Shown one piece after another: positions 22,823 through 30,302 of a DNA stretch of 31,404 bases. The notes under the pieces were generated by a model. The model saw only the letters and a list, made by a program, of their open reading frames with translations, was not told where the DNA came from and made no database searches. The position numbers were made by a program, and so were the translations under genes. How positions within the stretch are numbered: the first letter of the stretch is position 1; every line of letters begins with the position of its first letter. This stretch comes from UBA7803 sp041608775 (GTDB lineage: Bacteria; Pseudomonadota; Gammaproteobacteria; Pseudomonadales; Azotimanducaceae): assembly GCA_041608775.1 (NCBI GenBank), contig JBFISC010000010.1, positions 1 to 31,404 of the forward strand, written 5' to 3'.

Positions 22823-23713
22823 TTGGACAAGCAGCCGGGATCGGCGATGAACCATCCGGCCGGGGAGATGCGCCACGGTAAGCTCGACGCCGAGTGGCTG
22901 TTGGCGAACATCGCACGGACCAACGTTCAGCTCTACAACCAGGTCGTCCGCCAGGGGCGCAGCGCGCTGGATCTGGACCTGATCCGACGCGCCTATGAGC
23001 TCGCTGCGGAGCTCTACGCGGCCGCCTATCAGGCGGATGGCAAGCCGTTCGTGACTCATGTGGTCAGCGTCGCCAGCACGCTTGCCCTGCTGGGCCAGCC
23101 GACCCGGTTCGTTGCGGCGGCGCTCGTGCACAACGTGTACAACAACGCGGATTTCGGTGACGGCCGGCGCCGGAACGCCGGCGCCTCGCGCCGGCGCCGG
23201 CTGCAGGAGGCTGTCGGCGACGATGTAGAGGCGCTGGTCCGGCGGTTTGCCGAGCTGCGCCTCGACCGCAACCTGGACAGGCTCCGGGCTCGCTGCGGTC
23301 AGATGAACGATGTCGATCGGGGGCTCGTGGCGATGGACCTTGCCGATCTGCTGGAGAAGCACCTGGACCACGGGGTGCTCTATTTCGGTCAGCCCCAGTG
23401 GGTGATCGGGTTCTCGCTGAGTCGGGCCGGCGACCTGCAGCGGCTGGCGGAGGCCGTCGGCGAGCCGGTGCTGGGGCGGGCGCTCGGGATCGCGATCGAG
23501 AGAACCTGCGGTGCCGCGGTGCCGGAGGCGCTCCGGTCCGACCCGGGGCGGAAGTACCTGCGCTTTTCCGCGCCGCTCTCCTACCGCAAACGCTGGCACA
23601 TCGAGCTGCGTCAACGGATCTACCAGCCGGTCCGGGCCTGGCTGGGCAGACGCGGACGCCGGCTCGCCTCGGCGCGGCGCGAGGTAGCTGCCGCGGCCCG
23701 GACGAAGGGCTGA
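22823..23713 (+). CDS. HD-like (DUF6817-like) protein with an HN in place of HD
   Basis: Helical protein with an HD-phosphohydrolase-like core near 55-115: DGKPFVTHVVSVASTLALLG (His79) and AALVHNVYNNADFGDG, where the metal-binding HD pair is His103-Asn104. This resembles the DUF6817 group, in which the HD pair is altered, more than active RelA/SpoT HD domains. It has a basic C-terminus and no membrane segment. An Arg-rich loop (GRRRNAGASRRRR) follows directly, encoded by a GC-rich repeat. AGGAGG at 22810-22815 is 7 bases from the TTG at 22823 but only one base from the ATG at 22817, so the TTG is the likelier start (296 residues). It ends the rightward operon. I infer a non-catalytic or altered-metal role. 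Confidence 0.72.
   Translation: MDKQPGSAMNHPAGEMRHGKLDAEWLLANIARTNVQLYNQVVRQGRSALDLDLIRRAYELAAELYAAAYQADGKPFVTHVVSVASTLALLGQPTRFVAAALVHNVYNNADFGDGRRRNAGASRRRRLQEAVGDDVEALVRRFAELRLDRNLDRLRARCGQMNDVDRGLVAMDLADLLEKHLDHGVLYFGQPQWVIGFSLSRAGDLQRLAEAVGEPVLGRALGIAIERTCGAAVPEALRSDPGRKYLRFSAPLSYRKRWHIELRQRIYQPVRAWLGRRGRRLASARREVAAAARTKG
23163..23198 (+). repeat. Three copies of GCCGGCGCC within the HD-like gene
   Basis: GCCGGCGCC occurs at 23163-23171, 23177-23185 and 23190-23198. The unit is nearly self-complementary, so the stretch can fold into alternative hairpins. It encodes the Arg-rich loop just after the HN motif and looks like an expansion inside the gene; the frame is kept. Confidence 0.8.
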
Positions 23714-23728
23714 CTCGGTGGGGAAAGC

Positions 23729-24379
23729 CTACCGGTAGCGGCAAGTCCGCAGCCCGTAGCTGCGGCAGCTCGCCTGCAGCTGCGGCAGGTCGTCAGAGGT
23801 CTTGTTGCGCCAGGTCCGGCGCCAGGCGCTGACCACCAGCTCCGGGTAGTTGAGTCGGCCGCGGCTGCCGTTGTACCGGGCCAGGGCGTCCACGAGGTCG
23901 TTCCCGGCGACCTCCAGATAGTGCGCCAGAATCGTGGTGCCGTAGCGGATGTTTGTCTCCACGTCGGTGAGGTTGTCCTGGGGCCGGCCGATCTCGTGGC
24001 GCCAGAACGGCATGACCTGCATCAGCCCTTGAGCGCCAACCCGCGAGATGGCGAAGCGGTCGAAGTGACTCTCCACCTGCATCACCGCCAGCACCAGATC
24101 GGCGTCCAGGTTCTGCCGGTGGGCTTCGCGGTAGACGATACGCAGCAGCTCCAGGCGGTCGTCGTGGTCGTCAAGGTAGCGGGCAAGGCGCTGCTCGGAG
24201 GCTCGCAGCCAGACCTCGGCATCGAAGCGATCGAAGGCATCGCTGGTATCCGCCATGCTCACCGCCAGCTTCTCAATCAGCGCCGGGTCGATGCCGCCGC
24301 TGTCTGGTCGGGCGGGCACCGCCACGATCAGGCACAGCAGCAGCGCCATGCCGGACGGGAGTGACCGCAGGCAGACCAT
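23729..24379 (-). CDS. Lytic transglycosylase, SLT-domain (family 1) with signal peptide
   Basis: Exported murein lytic transglycosylase that cleaves the MurNAc-GlcNAc bond to give anhydro-muropeptides. The 216-residue precursor has a signal peptide (about 1-25, SGMALLLCLIVAVPARP). The SLT domain is at 80-190: catalytic Glu103 in VMQVESHFD, then GAQGLMQVMP, NIRYGTTILAHYL and LARYNGS. A CRSYGLRTCRYR tail has two Cys that may form a disulfide. The ATG overlaps the proS stop by one base (TGATG), so it is the second gene of that operon. It converges with the island's last gene across 15 bp, with no terminator visible. Confidence 0.92.
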   Translation of the reverse strand: MVCLRSLPSGMALLLCLIVAVPARPDSGGIDPALIEKLAVSMADTSDAFDRFDAEVWLRASEQRLARYLDDHDDRLELLRIVYREAHRQNLDADLVLAVMQVESHFDRFAISRVGAQGLMQVMPFWRHEIGRPQDNLTDVETNIRYGTTILAHYLEVAGNDLVDALARYNGSRGRLNYPELVVSAWRRTWRNKTSDDLPQLQASCRSYGLRTCRYR

Positions 24380-26079
24380 CAGCCTGCCGTCAGCCTTGCG
24401 AGGATGGCATCGAGCGACTCCGCCGCTTTGTCGCCGCTGGCCCGATGCCGGTACTCCACCACGCCCTCCTTCAGGCCCCGGTCGCCGATGGTCACGCGGT
24501 GCGGGATACCGATGAGATCCGCGTCGGCGAACTTCACGCCCGGGCGTTCGTCTCTGTCGTCGAGGAGCACTTCCACTTGGAGATCCGTCAGTTGCCGGTA
24601 GAGCGCATCGGCCGCTTCGCGCACTGTCTCCGACTTATGGTAGTTGAGCGCCAGCAGATGAACCCTGAAGGGTGCCGCGGGCTCCGGCCATTTTATGCCG
24701 ACTTCGTCATGATTCTGCTCGATGATCGCCGCCACCAGCCGGGTGATGCCGATGCCGTAGCAACCCATGATCGGCACCGCGCTGCGGCCGTCCTGGTCGA
24801 GCACGGTGGCCTGCATGGGCTCGCTGTAGATGCGCCCGAGCTGAAAGATGTGGCCTACCTCGATACCCCGGAGGAACTGCAGAACCCCCTGGCCGCCGGG
24901 GGCCGGGTCGCCGGGTCTCACGGTGCGGATGTCGACGATCCGCTCGTCGGCGACGTTCACGTCCACACCCCAGTTCACGCCGACGTGGTGGTGGCCGTCG
25001 CGATTGGCCCCGCAGACGAAGTCGGCGAGCGCCAGCGCTTCGCGGTCCACGTACAGCGGCAACTCGAGCGCTACCGGACCCAGAGAGCCGGGCCTGCAGC
25101 CGGTCGCTCCCTCGATCTCCTCGTCGCTTGCCAGCCGCAGCGGGTCGGCAACGCCGGGAAGCTTGTCGGCCTTGGTCTCGCAGAGCTCGTCGTCACCGCG
25201 CAACACCAGCGCGATCAGACCTTCCTCGCCCTGTACCACCAGCGTCTTCACGCAGCGGGCGGGAGCAATGTCGAGAAAGCCGGCCAGGTCGGCGATGCTC
25301 GCCACCCCCGGGGTCGCCACGGTGGACAGGGTCTCGGCCGGGGTCGGCCGCGGCCCGGGCGGCGCGGACTCGGCTTTCTCCAGGTTGGCGGCGTAGTCGC
25401 CCTCGGTCGCATAAGCGATCACGTCCTCACCGGATTCGGCGAGGGCGTGGAACTCGTGGCTGTTGGACCCGCCGATGTTGCCCGGATCGGCTTCCACCGC
25501 GCGAAAGTCGAGTTCCAGGCGCCGACAGATACGGCTGTAGCAGTCGTGCATTTCCCGATAGGTCTCGTCGAAGCTGGCCTGGTCGAGGTGGAACGAGTAG
25601 CCGTCCTTCATGGTGAACTCGCGGGCCCGCATCACCCCGAAACGCGGCCGGATCTCGTCGCGGAATTTCGTCTGGATCTGGAAGAAATTGCACGGCAGCT
25701 GGCGGTAGCTGTGCACCTCGCGCCGGAACAGATCGGTGATCACCTCTTCGTGGGTTGGCCCGAGGCAGAAGTCGCGCTGGTGCCGGTCGCGCATGCGCAG
25801 CATTTCCGGCCCCATCTTCGACCAGCGGCCGGTTTCCTGCCACAGCTCGGCCGGTTGCACCACGGGCATCAGCACTTCCTGGGCGCCGCTCGCGATCAGC
25901 TCCTGCCGGACGATTGTCTCGACCCTGCGCAGCACCCTGAGCCCGAGCGGCAGCCAGCTATACAACCCGGAGGCGACCTGGCGGATCAGACCAGCGCGCA
26001 GCATGAGGCGATGGCTCGCCACCTCCGCATCCGCCGGGGTTTCCTTGATGGTGGGCATGAGCTGCTGGCTCTGACGCAT
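24379..26079 (-). CDS. proS: Prolyl-tRNA synthetase, bacterial type with editing domain
   Basis: Class II aminoacyl-tRNA synthetase that charges tRNA-Pro. From the ATG at 26079, preceded by AAGGAA with 5-base spacing, it has 566 residues (E. coli 572). MRQSQQLMPTIKETPADAEV aligns with the E. coli N-terminus, so the in-frame ATG at 26109 is not used. Motif 1 (VLMPVVQPAELW), motif 2 (KFRDEIRPRFGVMRAREFTMKD) and motif 3 (GCYGIGITRLVAAI) are intact. The YbaK-like INS editing domain (about 224-400, YAANLEKAE onward) hydrolyses Ala-tRNA-Pro. The C-terminal anticodon-binding domain ends LDAILARLTAG. It is cotranscribed with the transglycosylase. Confidence 0.97.
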   Translation of the reverse strand: MRQSQQLMPTIKETPADAEVASHRLMLRAGLIRQVASGLYSWLPLGLRVLRRVETIVRQELIASGAQEVLMPVVQPAELWQETGRWSKMGPEMLRMRDRHQRDFCLGPTHEEVITDLFRREVHSYRQLPCNFFQIQTKFRDEIRPRFGVMRAREFTMKDGYSFHLDQASFDETYREMHDCYSRICRRLELDFRAVEADPGNIGGSNSHEFHALAESGEDVIAYATEGDYAANLEKAESAPPGPRPTPAETLSTVATPGVASIADLAGFLDIAPARCVKTLVVQGEEGLIALVLRGDDELCETKADKLPGVADPLRLASDEEIEGATGCRPGSLGPVALELPLYVDREALALADFVCGANRDGHHHVGVNWGVDVNVADERIVDIRTVRPGDPAPGGQGVLQFLRGIEVGHIFQLGRIYSEPMQATVLDQDGRSAVPIMGCYGIGITRLVAAIIEQNHDEVGIKWPEPAAPFRVHLLALNYHKSETVREAADALYRQLTDLQVEVLLDDRDERPGVKFADADLIGIPHRVTIGDRGLKEGVVEYRHRASGDKAAESLDAILARLTAG

Positions 26080-26156
26080 GACGATTCCTTGCTGCCTCGG
26101 TGCTGCCACGGTGTCGGCCCCGGTGTGGGCTCAAGTTTGGCTCGCGCGCGCGCAAT

Positions 26157-26190
26157 AAAAAAGGGCCGATTGGCGAACCAACCGGCCCTT
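26157..26190 (-). terminator. Rho-independent terminator of the HU-like gene
   Basis: The inverted repeat AAGGGCCGATTGG / CCAACCGGCCCTT (26161-26190) forms a 13-bp stem with one mismatch and a CGAA loop. On the minus strand it is followed by TTTTTT, the expected U tract. It begins 26 bp past the HU-like stop and precedes proS, which it separates as a transcription unit. Confidence 0.9.
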
Positions 26191-26215
26191 GTCAGCTTTT
26201 TGAAGGAAGCGGACG

Positions 26216-26674
26216 TTAGCCCACCATCTCCTTGAGCCGCTTCAGCGGGGTGACCCGCACGCGGGTCGTTGCCGGCTTGGCAGGAATGACGATCTCCTGG
26301 CCGGTAGCGGGGTTGCGCCCCATGCGCTTCTTCGTGGCCGGACGCTTCACCGAGCGAACCTTGAGCAGGCCCGGCAGGGTGAACTCGCCGACCGCGCGCT
26401 TCTTCACGTGCCGCTCGATCAGGTTCTCCAGTTGGGACAGAACCGCGTCTACCTGCTTGCGGGACAGTTCGGTGCTCTCGGCGATTTCGTTGAGGATCCC
26501 GGTCTTGGTCATCTTCTTGGTCACGGGCGAGGTGTTCGGCGCCTTTTTCTTGGCCGGCGCCTTCTTCTTCGCCGCCGGACGCCTGGCTGCGGCCTTTCGG
26601 GCCGGCGCCTTTCTCTTCGCCGCCTTCTTCCTAGCGGGTGCCTTACGCTTGGCTGCTGCTTTCTTCGTTGCCAT
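26216..26674 (-). CDS. HU-family DNA-binding protein with N-terminal histone H1-like tail
   Basis: Nucleoid-associated protein. Residues 1-52 are a low-complexity Lys/Ala/Arg/Pro tail with repeats of the KRKAPARK and AAKKKAPAKK type, like eukaryotic H1 or bacterial AlgP/Hc1 tails. An HU/IHF-fold domain follows at about 55-152: MTKTGILNEIAESTELSRKQV, dimer-interface helices, and the arm RMGRNPATGQEIVIPAKPATTRVRV with the DNA-intercalating proline. The start ATG at 26674 is preceded by AGGGA at 7 bases. It has its own promoter and terminator, so it is monocistronic. The tail should add sequence-independent DNA binding and compaction. It is not canonical HupA/B or IHF, which are 90-100 residues. 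Confidence 0.93.
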   Translation of the reverse strand: MATKKAAAKRKAPARKKAAKRKAPARKAAARRPAAKKKAPAKKKAPNTSPVTKKMTKTGILNEIAESTELSRKQVDAVLSQLENLIERHVKKRAVGEFTLPGLLKVRSVKRPATKKRMGRNPATGQEIVIPAKPATTRVRVTPLKRLKEMVG

Positions 26675-26782
26675 TCATCATTCCCTTTGCAGTGATTAAC
26701 TAAACGGGGCAATTCCGCTCGAGGGGTTTCACCCTGTTCCTATTGAGAAACCTCTGCACGTCGCGGGATCTCAATGCGGCGC

Positions 26783-26811
26783 TTTATAGCTCATGCGCCT
26801 GTCGCAGGCAA
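26783..26811 (-). promoter_or_regulatory. Sigma70-type promoter of the HU-like gene
   Basis: On the minus strand, TTGCCT (26806-26811) and TATAAA (26783-26788) are separated by exactly 17 bp, a near-consensus arrangement, about 110 bp upstream of the ATG at 26674. The region is AT-rich relative to its surroundings. The long leader contains no further gene. Confidence 0.7.
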
Positions 26812-26833
26812 CAAAATTGCAGCGAAATCGCTG
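26797..26833. promoter_or_regulatory. Two inverted repeats at the HU-like promoter (operator candidates)
   Basis: GCCTG-TCG-CAGGC (26797-26809) lies mostly within the -10/-35 spacer and overlaps the -35 element of the HU-like promoter. CAGCGA-AA-TCGCTG (26820-26833) lies just upstream of it, towards fmdB. Both are perfect. A repressor or activator at either could control the HU-like gene and the divergent fmdB-aspS operon. Neither matches an operator I can name with confidence. Confidence 0.4.
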
Positions 26834-26900
26834 TATTTTTGCTGATTTTTTTACGATCATGCGCGGCTTCCGAAACCGGCCCTTCCGTGGGATTACAGAG

Positions 26901-27269
26901 ATGCCAATCTACGAGTATCGATGCGATAGCTGCAGCCACGAGTTCGAGACCATCCAGAAGCTCTCGGAATCGCCGCTGACCCGATGCCCGGCGTGCGCCG
27001 AGGAGACGCTGCGGAAAAAGGTCTCGGCGGCCGGTTTCCGGCTGAAGGGCGGCGGCTGGTACGAGACCGACTTCAAGGGCGGCAGCAAGAAGAACGTCGC
27101 CGGTGAGGCAGGCGCCGGTGGCGACAAGACCAAGGGTGATTCTGCCAGCACGGGCGGTGAGGCCGCGACGCCGGCGAAATCGAGTGACGGAGCGAGCGGC
27201 AAGGGTGAGGCCAGCAAATCCGGCAGCGACGCGAAGAGCACGCCGTCCAAGCCGCAAGCGTCGGAATGA
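26901..27269 (+). CDS. FmdB-family zinc-ribbon protein with low-complexity tail
   Basis: Small zinc-ribbon protein of the FmdB/CxxC_CxxC_SSSS family. The four cysteines are Cys8, Cys11, Cys29 and Cys32 in MPIYEYRCDSCSHEFE and TRCPACAEE, followed by the family motif GFRLKGGGWYETDF (45-58). The rest, to residue 122, is a Gly/Ala/Ser/Lys/Asp-rich disordered tail. Many relatives end sooner. The first gene of the fmdB-aspS-yebC-ruvCAB set found in many Gammaproteobacteria, it overlaps an ATG in the aspS leader by 4 bp. The molecular role is unknown; a regulator label is historical. No strong ribosome site is seen; GGGATTACAGAG precedes the ATG. Confidence 0.88.
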   Translation: MPIYEYRCDSCSHEFETIQKLSESPLTRCPACAEETLRKKVSAAGFRLKGGGWYETDFKGGSKKNVAGEAGAGGDKTKGDSASTGGEAATPAKSSDGASGKGEASKSGSDAKSTPSKPQASE

Positions 27270-27286
27270 CCGGGGCCGGGAGAATC

Positions 27287-29056
27287 ATGCGCAGTCATTA
27301 TTGCGGCGAGATCAGAGCCGCCAACGTCGGGGACGAGGTCGAGCTCTGTGGCTGGGTGCATCGTCGCCGTGACCACGGAGGCGTGATATTCCTCGACGTC
27401 CGCGACCGCACCGGCATCGTCCAGGTGGTCTACGATCCGGACACCAGGGAGAGCTTCGCCACCGCCGACCGGGTGCGCAACGAGTTCGTGCTGCACATGA
27501 CCGGACGGGTGCGCCCGCGCCCGGAAGGTACGATCAACCCGGAGATGGCGACCGGCGAGATCGAGGTGCTGGGCGCCACCCTCGATATCCTGAACGCGTC
27601 CGCCACGCCGCCGTTCCAGCTCGACGAGCACTCCGAGGCCGGCGAAGACGTGCGCCTCAAGCATCGCTATCTGGATCTGCGACGGCCGGAAATGCAGCAG
27701 CGGCTGCATCTCCGTGCCCGCATCAGCAGCAGCGTGCGCCGTTACCTCGAAAGCCACGGTTACTGGGAGATAGAAACCCCGACCCTGACCAAGGCGACGC
27801 CGGAGGGCGCCCGGGACTACCTGGTGCCGAGCCGCACCCATCCCGGCGAGTTCTTCGCGCTGCCGCAGTCTCCGCAGATCTTCAAGCAGCTGCTGATGGT
27901 CTCGGGCATGGACAAGTATTACCAGATTGCCCGCTGCTATCGCGACGAGGACCTGCGTCACGACCGTCAGCCCGAGTTCACTCAGATCGACATCGAGGCC
28001 TCTTTCGTCACTGAAGCCGACATCCGCGACCTGACCGAGGGCATGCTGCGCGAGGCGTTTCGGGAGGTGCTGGAGGTGGACCTGCCGCCGTTTCCGGTGC
28101 TCGACTACGACGATGCCATGCGCCGCTACGGCAGCGACAAGCCGGATCTGCGCAACCCCCTCGAGCTCGTCGACGTGGCGGATCTGCTGGGCCAGGTGGA
28201 GTTCAAGGTCTTCAACGCGCCGGCCAACGACCCGGACGGCCGTGTGGTGGCGCTGCGCGCGCCCGGCGGTGGGAGGCTGACGCGGAAGGTGATCGACGAC
28301 TACACGGGCTTCGTCGGCCGCTACGGGGCGAAGGGCCTTGCCTACATCAAGATCAACGATCTGGCAGCCGGGGGCGCGGGCCTGCAGTCGCCGATCCTGA
28401 AGTTTCTCCCGGAATCGGTGGTGGCCGAAGTCCTCGCGCGGGTGGGTGCGGAGGACGGGGACGTCGTGTTCTTCGGCGCGGACAAGGCCAGCGTGGTTGC
28501 CGATGCCATGGGCGCGCTGCGCATCGAGCTCGGCCGCGATCTCGGCGTGGTCCGGGACGGCTGGGCACCCTGCTGGGTGATCGACTGGCCACTGTTCGAG
28601 CGGACCCGCGATGGCCACCTGGCACCGGCGCACCATCCGTTCACCCGCCCCACCTGCACGCCGGAGGCCCTGCTTGCGGACCCGTCTGCGGCGCGGGCGG
28701 CGGCGTACGATGTGGTGTTGAACGGCTACGAGCTCGGCGGTGGCTCGCTGCGGATTCACGACGAATCGACGCAGAGCGCGGTGTTCGAGGCGCTCGGCAT
28801 GAGCCAGGAGGCGCACGTGAAGTTCGGGTTTCTCCTGGACGCGCTGAAGTTCGGCTGTCCGCCTCACGGCGGCATCGCCCTCGGCTTCGACCGGCTCGTC
28901 ATGCTGATGACCGGCACCCACGCCATTCGCGACGTCATCGCCTTCCCGAAGACCCAGACCGCTGCCTGCCTGATGACGTCGGCGCCGAGCGAGGTCGACG
29001 AGGCGCAGCTTCGGGAGCTTCACATCCGGGTAAGAAGAGGGCAACGAGAGCAGTAA
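27287..29056 (+). CDS. aspS: Aspartyl-tRNA synthetase, bacterial type
   Basis: Class IIb synthetase. From the ATG at 27287, with GGGAGA just upstream, it has 589 residues (E. coli 590). MRSHYCGEIRAANVGDEVELCGWVHRRRDHGG matches the E. coli start and OB-fold anticodon domain. An earlier ATG at 27266 that overlaps the fmdB stop would add 7 residues without homology. Motif 2 is YQIARCYRDEDLRHDRQPEFTQID, the bacterial GAD insertion lies around 290-420 (MRRYGSDKPDLRNP onward), and motif 3 is GGIALGFDRLVMLM. The catalytic elements are complete. Whether it also charges tRNA-Asn depends on absence of gatCAB or asnS elsewhere and cannot be judged here. Confidence 0.97.
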   Translation: MRSHYCGEIRAANVGDEVELCGWVHRRRDHGGVIFLDVRDRTGIVQVVYDPDTRESFATADRVRNEFVLHMTGRVRPRPEGTINPEMATGEIEVLGATLDILNASATPPFQLDEHSEAGEDVRLKHRYLDLRRPEMQQRLHLRARISSSVRRYLESHGYWEIETPTLTKATPEGARDYLVPSRTHPGEFFALPQSPQIFKQLLMVSGMDKYYQIARCYRDEDLRHDRQPEFTQIDIEASFVTEADIRDLTEGMLREAFREVLEVDLPPFPVLDYDDAMRRYGSDKPDLRNPLELVDVADLLGQVEFKVFNAPANDPDGRVVALRAPGGGRLTRKVIDDYTGFVGRYGAKGLAYIKINDLAAGGAGLQSPILKFLPESVVAEVLARVGAEDGDVVFFGADKASVVADAMGALRIELGRDLGVVRDGWAPCWVIDWPLFERTRDGHLAPAHHPFTRPTCTPEALLADPSAARAAAYDVVLNGYELGGGSLRIHDESTQSAVFEALGMSQEAHVKFGFLLDALKFGCPPHGGIALGFDRLVMLMTGTHAIRDVIAFPKTQTAACLMTSAPSEVDEAQLRELHIRVRRGQREQ

Positions 29057-29059
29057 CTC

Positions 29060-29785
29060 ATGGCCGGACACAGCAAATGGGCCAACATCAAGCACAAGAA
29101 GGCCCGGCAGGACGCCAAGAAGGGCAAGGTCTTCACCAAGATCATTCGCGAGATCACGGTAGCCGCACGGCTGGGCGGCGGTGACCCGGCCGACAACCCG
29201 CGGTTGCGCCTCGCCGTTGACAAGGCGCTGGGTCAGAACATGCCCAAGGACACCATCGAGCGGGCCATCGAGCGCGGCGCCGGCGCCGGCGACGAGAGCA
29301 ACGTCGAGGAGCTGACCTACGAAGGCTACGCCCCCGGCGGGGTGGCGGTGCTGGTCGAGGCCATGACCGACAACCGCAACCGCACCGTAGCCGAGGTCCG
29401 GCACGCCTTCAGCAAGCATGGCGGCAATCTGGGCACGGATGGATCGGTGGCTTACCTTTTCGCCCGCCAGGGCGTCATCAGCTTTGCGCCCGGCACCGAC
29501 GAGGAGCGGGTCATGGAAGCCGCCCTCGAGACTGGCGCCGAGGACATCGATACCGAGGACGACGGCAGCATCTCGGTGATTACCCCCTGGGAGATCCTCG
29601 GCGACGTGGTTGCCGCGCTGGTAGCGGCCGGGCTCGAGCCCGCCGATGCTGAAGTCGCGATGGTGCCTAGCACCTACGTGCCGTGCGATGGGGACCAGTC
29701 CGAGTCGGTGCTGGGGCTGATCGAAGCGCTGGAGGACCTAGACGACGTGCAGAATGTCTACAGCAACGGCGAATTCGCGCTCTAA
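29060..29785 (+). CDS. yebC: YebC/PmpR family protein (TACO1-like)
   Basis: Conserved cytosolic protein of 241 residues, described as a DNA-binding transcription regulator and, for some members, a translation factor that relieves stalling at proline stretches. MAGHSKWANIKHKKARQDAKKGKVFTKIIREI is the invariant N-terminus. Other family blocks are GGGDPADNPRLRLAVDKAL, MPKDTIERAIERG, EELTYEGYAPGGVAVLVE, DNRNRT and FARQGVISF. It starts 3 bp after the aspS stop, and ruvC follows after 11 bp, the standard gammaproteobacterial order. All segments are present with no truncation. Confidence 0.96.
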   Translation: MAGHSKWANIKHKKARQDAKKGKVFTKIIREITVAARLGGGDPADNPRLRLAVDKALGQNMPKDTIERAIERGAGAGDESNVEELTYEGYAPGGVAVLVEAMTDNRNRTVAEVRHAFSKHGGNLGTDGSVAYLFARQGVISFAPGTDEERVMEAALETGAEDIDTEDDGSISVITPWEILGDVVAALVAAGLEPADAEVAMVPSTYVPCDGDQSESVLGLIEALEDLDDVQNVYSNGEFAL

Positions 29786-29796
29786 CGGCAGCGCCG

Positions 29797-30285
29797 GTGG
29801 CTGACGGCTACCGGATTCTCGGCATCGATCCGGGTTCCCGGGCAACCGGCTACGGGGTCGTGGAGATCACCGCCCAGGGGCCCGGCTACCTTGCCAGCGG
29901 CTGCATCCGGCCCGGGGCCGGATCCTTCGTCGAGCGGCTGGGGGAGATCTATCACGGGGTCGCCGCCCTGATCGCCGAGCACGCTCCGCACGAGGTGGCG
30001 ATCGAAGAGGTGTTCCTGGCCAGCAATCCGGCCTCGGCCCTGAAGCTCGGTCAGGCTCGCGGCGCCGCCATTGCCGCCTCGGTGGCGGCGGGGCTGCCGG
30101 TGTCGGAATATGCGGCGCGGCGGGTGAAGCTGGCGGTGGTCGGCACCGGCAAAGCGACCAAGCCCCAGGTTCAGCACATGGTGCGGGTGCTGCTGAAGCT
30201 ATCCGGAACGCCGGCGGCCGATGCAGCGGATGCGCTTGCGATTGCCATTTGTCACGTCAATACTGCGCGCTTGAAACACCCCTAG
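29797..30285 (+). CDS. ruvC: Holliday junction endodeoxyribonuclease RuvC
   Basis: Resolves four-way DNA junctions with RuvAB. From the GTG at 29797 it has 162 residues (E. coli 173). Catalytic carboxylates are in place: Asp11 (ILGIDPGSRATGYG), Glu70 (VAIEEVF), Asp142 and Asp145 (ADAADALAIAICH). SNPASALKLGQARGA and GTGKATKPQVQHMV are the DNA-binding segments. The frame is open further upstream, but that part lies within yebC. No strong ribosome site precedes the GTG, so reinitiation after yebC (11 bp away) is likely. The gap to ruvA is 17 bp. Confidence 0.96.
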   Translation: MADGYRILGIDPGSRATGYGVVEITAQGPGYLASGCIRPGAGSFVERLGEIYHGVAALIAEHAPHEVAIEEVFLASNPASALKLGQARGAAIAASVAAGLPVSEYAARRVKLAVVGTGKATKPQVQHMVRVLLKLSGTPAADAADALAIAICHVNTARLKHP

Positions 30286-30302
30286 GATTGCCTCGTAAAT
30301 CC

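Noticed and set aside
24361..26235. Plus-strand open frame opposite proS
   Set aside because: Antisense to all three class II motifs of ProRS; composition is typical of a shadow frame.
26909..29419. Very long open frame on the minus strand across fmdB and aspS
   Set aside because: It is the antisense of well-recognised genes; its translation is rich in His/Arg/Ala/Val with no family features. High GC with few stop codons explains its length.
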